This document shows, in pieces, positions 63,754-64,000 of a stretch of 64,000 bases of DNA. This DNA comes from Chthonomonas sp. UBA2785. Lineage in GTDB: Bacteria > Armatimonadota > Fimbriimonadia > Fimbriimonadales > Fimbriimonadaceae. The stretch is from the NCBI GenBank assembly GCA_002352215.1, contig DEIB01000038.1, positions 177,150-241,149 on the forward strand, read 5' to 3'. Both the position numbers and the translations under genes were made by a program. Numbering within the stretch: position 1 is the first letter of the stretch; every line of letters begins with the position of its first letter. A model generated the notes under the pieces. That model did not search any database, was not told the origin of the DNA, and saw only the letters and a list, made by a program, of their open reading frames with translations.

Positions 63754-64000
63754 TTAGTCTTCGGTGAGGACGCGCTGCGCGATCACAGTGGAGCGCGATG
63801 GCGCCACCAGGCTGTTGTCGGGCACATCGCGAAGCACCGTCGAACCGGCGCCAATCACGCAGTTTTCGCCCACGGTCACGCCCGCCCCGATCATCGTGCG
63901 GGTGGCGACCCAGGTGCCGCGTTTTATCAAGATCGGCTTATTGGCATACGCCATCGTGCGGCTGCGGATGCTGTGGCTGGCGGCCGCGATGTACACGTCG
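63754..64000 (-). CDS. Hexapeptide-repeat acetyltransferase, partial (N-terminus outside window)
   Basis: The visible C-terminal 80 or so residues form left-handed beta-helix coils with isoleucine/valine patches (ILIKRGTWVATRTMIGAGVTVGENCVIGAGSTVLRDVPDNS). The block SHSIRSRTMAYANKP then I-x-I resembles the WcaF/colanic-acid-type and maltose acetyltransferase family. It should transfer acetyl groups to a sugar or polysaccharide precursor. The start lies beyond 64000, so its length and operon are unknown. Confidence 0.8.
   Translation of the reverse strand, partial: DVYIAAASHSIRSRTMAYANKPILIKRGTWVATRTMIGAGVTVGENCVIGAGSTVLRDVPDNSLVAPSRSTVIAQRVLTED

Overview
The window is a compact, GC-rich bacterial chromosome segment with no phage, IS element, CRISPR array or rRNA. 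The gene content suggests Armatimonadota, possibly the Fimbriimonadia. It includes a PEP-CTERM surface protein, DUF1501/DUF1800 exported proteins, two CIRCE-controlled groESL operons, a carbamoyl-phosphate synthase large subunit split into two genes, many lipoproteins and TAT substrates, and many -10-like hexamers placed immediately before start codons. This placement is inferred from gene content and overall style, not from a search.

Layout. 1-49: the 5' part of an initiator tRNA-Met, cut by the window edge. 97-6217: a membrane diguanylate cyclase, a thioredoxin-fold protein, a large carbohydrate-active-like protein, a GH4-like Rossmann fragment and a SpoU methylase. 6214-9436: a DUF1800 + DUF1501 exported pair with a membrane protein. 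9561-11939: a bacterial PH-domain (YdbS/YdbT-like) operon. 12042-14076: a TIM-barrel isomerase, a membrane protein and a zincless Fpg. 14207-16261: groESL-1 with two CIRCE-like operators. 16398-19397: a lipoprotein, a small unknown gene, a GNAT and gcvT. 19575-22921: TPR protein, TPR/secreted protein and PilZ protein. 22926-27507: an ATGA-coupled amidohydrolase / amine oxidase / aldo-keto-reductase-like operon, divergent from an AcuC-type deacetylase. 27504-30457: tandem-YciI secreted protein, FmdB zinc ribbon, UdgB and an aspartyl protease with PDZ. 30489-36077: branched-chain amino acid type ABC transporter livKHMG (no livF here) followed by a serpin-like lipoprotein. 36223-37961: the PEP-CTERM protein and an ArsR-HTH/B12-binding regulator. 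38049-39224: infC-rpmI-rplT. 39333-42280: FadB-type beta-oxidation enzyme and a HAD hydrolase. 42410-54781: carB C-half, bifunctional nuclease, alkaline phosphatase, BNR-repeat protein, acyl-CoA dehydrogenase, TolB-like lipoprotein, carB N-half and carA. 54823-61631: anchored protein, dnaB, WD40 protein, ABC-F and a second DUF1800. 61711-63691: groESL-2 with a CIRCE. 63754-end: an acetyltransferase running off the edge.

Themes. Cyclic-di-GMP signalling is represented by a GGDEF synthase and a PilZ receptor. Heat-shock control is represented by three CIRCE-like sites at two groESL loci. Lipid turnover is represented by the FadB-type enzyme and an acyl-CoA dehydrogenase. Pyrimidine/arginine synthesis is represented by carA and two carB halves dispersed over 12 kb on both strands. 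Gene packing is extreme: there are many 4-nt ATGA/GTGA couplings, three convergent pairs share a palindromic stop tetranucleotide, and one divergent pair shares a CATG start.

The observations I find most worth following are the ArsR-HTH/B12-binding regulator with a CarH-like W-x9-EH motif and an adjacent palindrome, the recurrent TANNNT-N6-start arrangement implying leaderless transcription, the split carB with a perfect palindrome between the -10 and start of one half, the unusual LivH insertion with no livF, and the structured infC-rpmI-rplT junctions. No stretch longer than 300 bases lacks an annotated gene.
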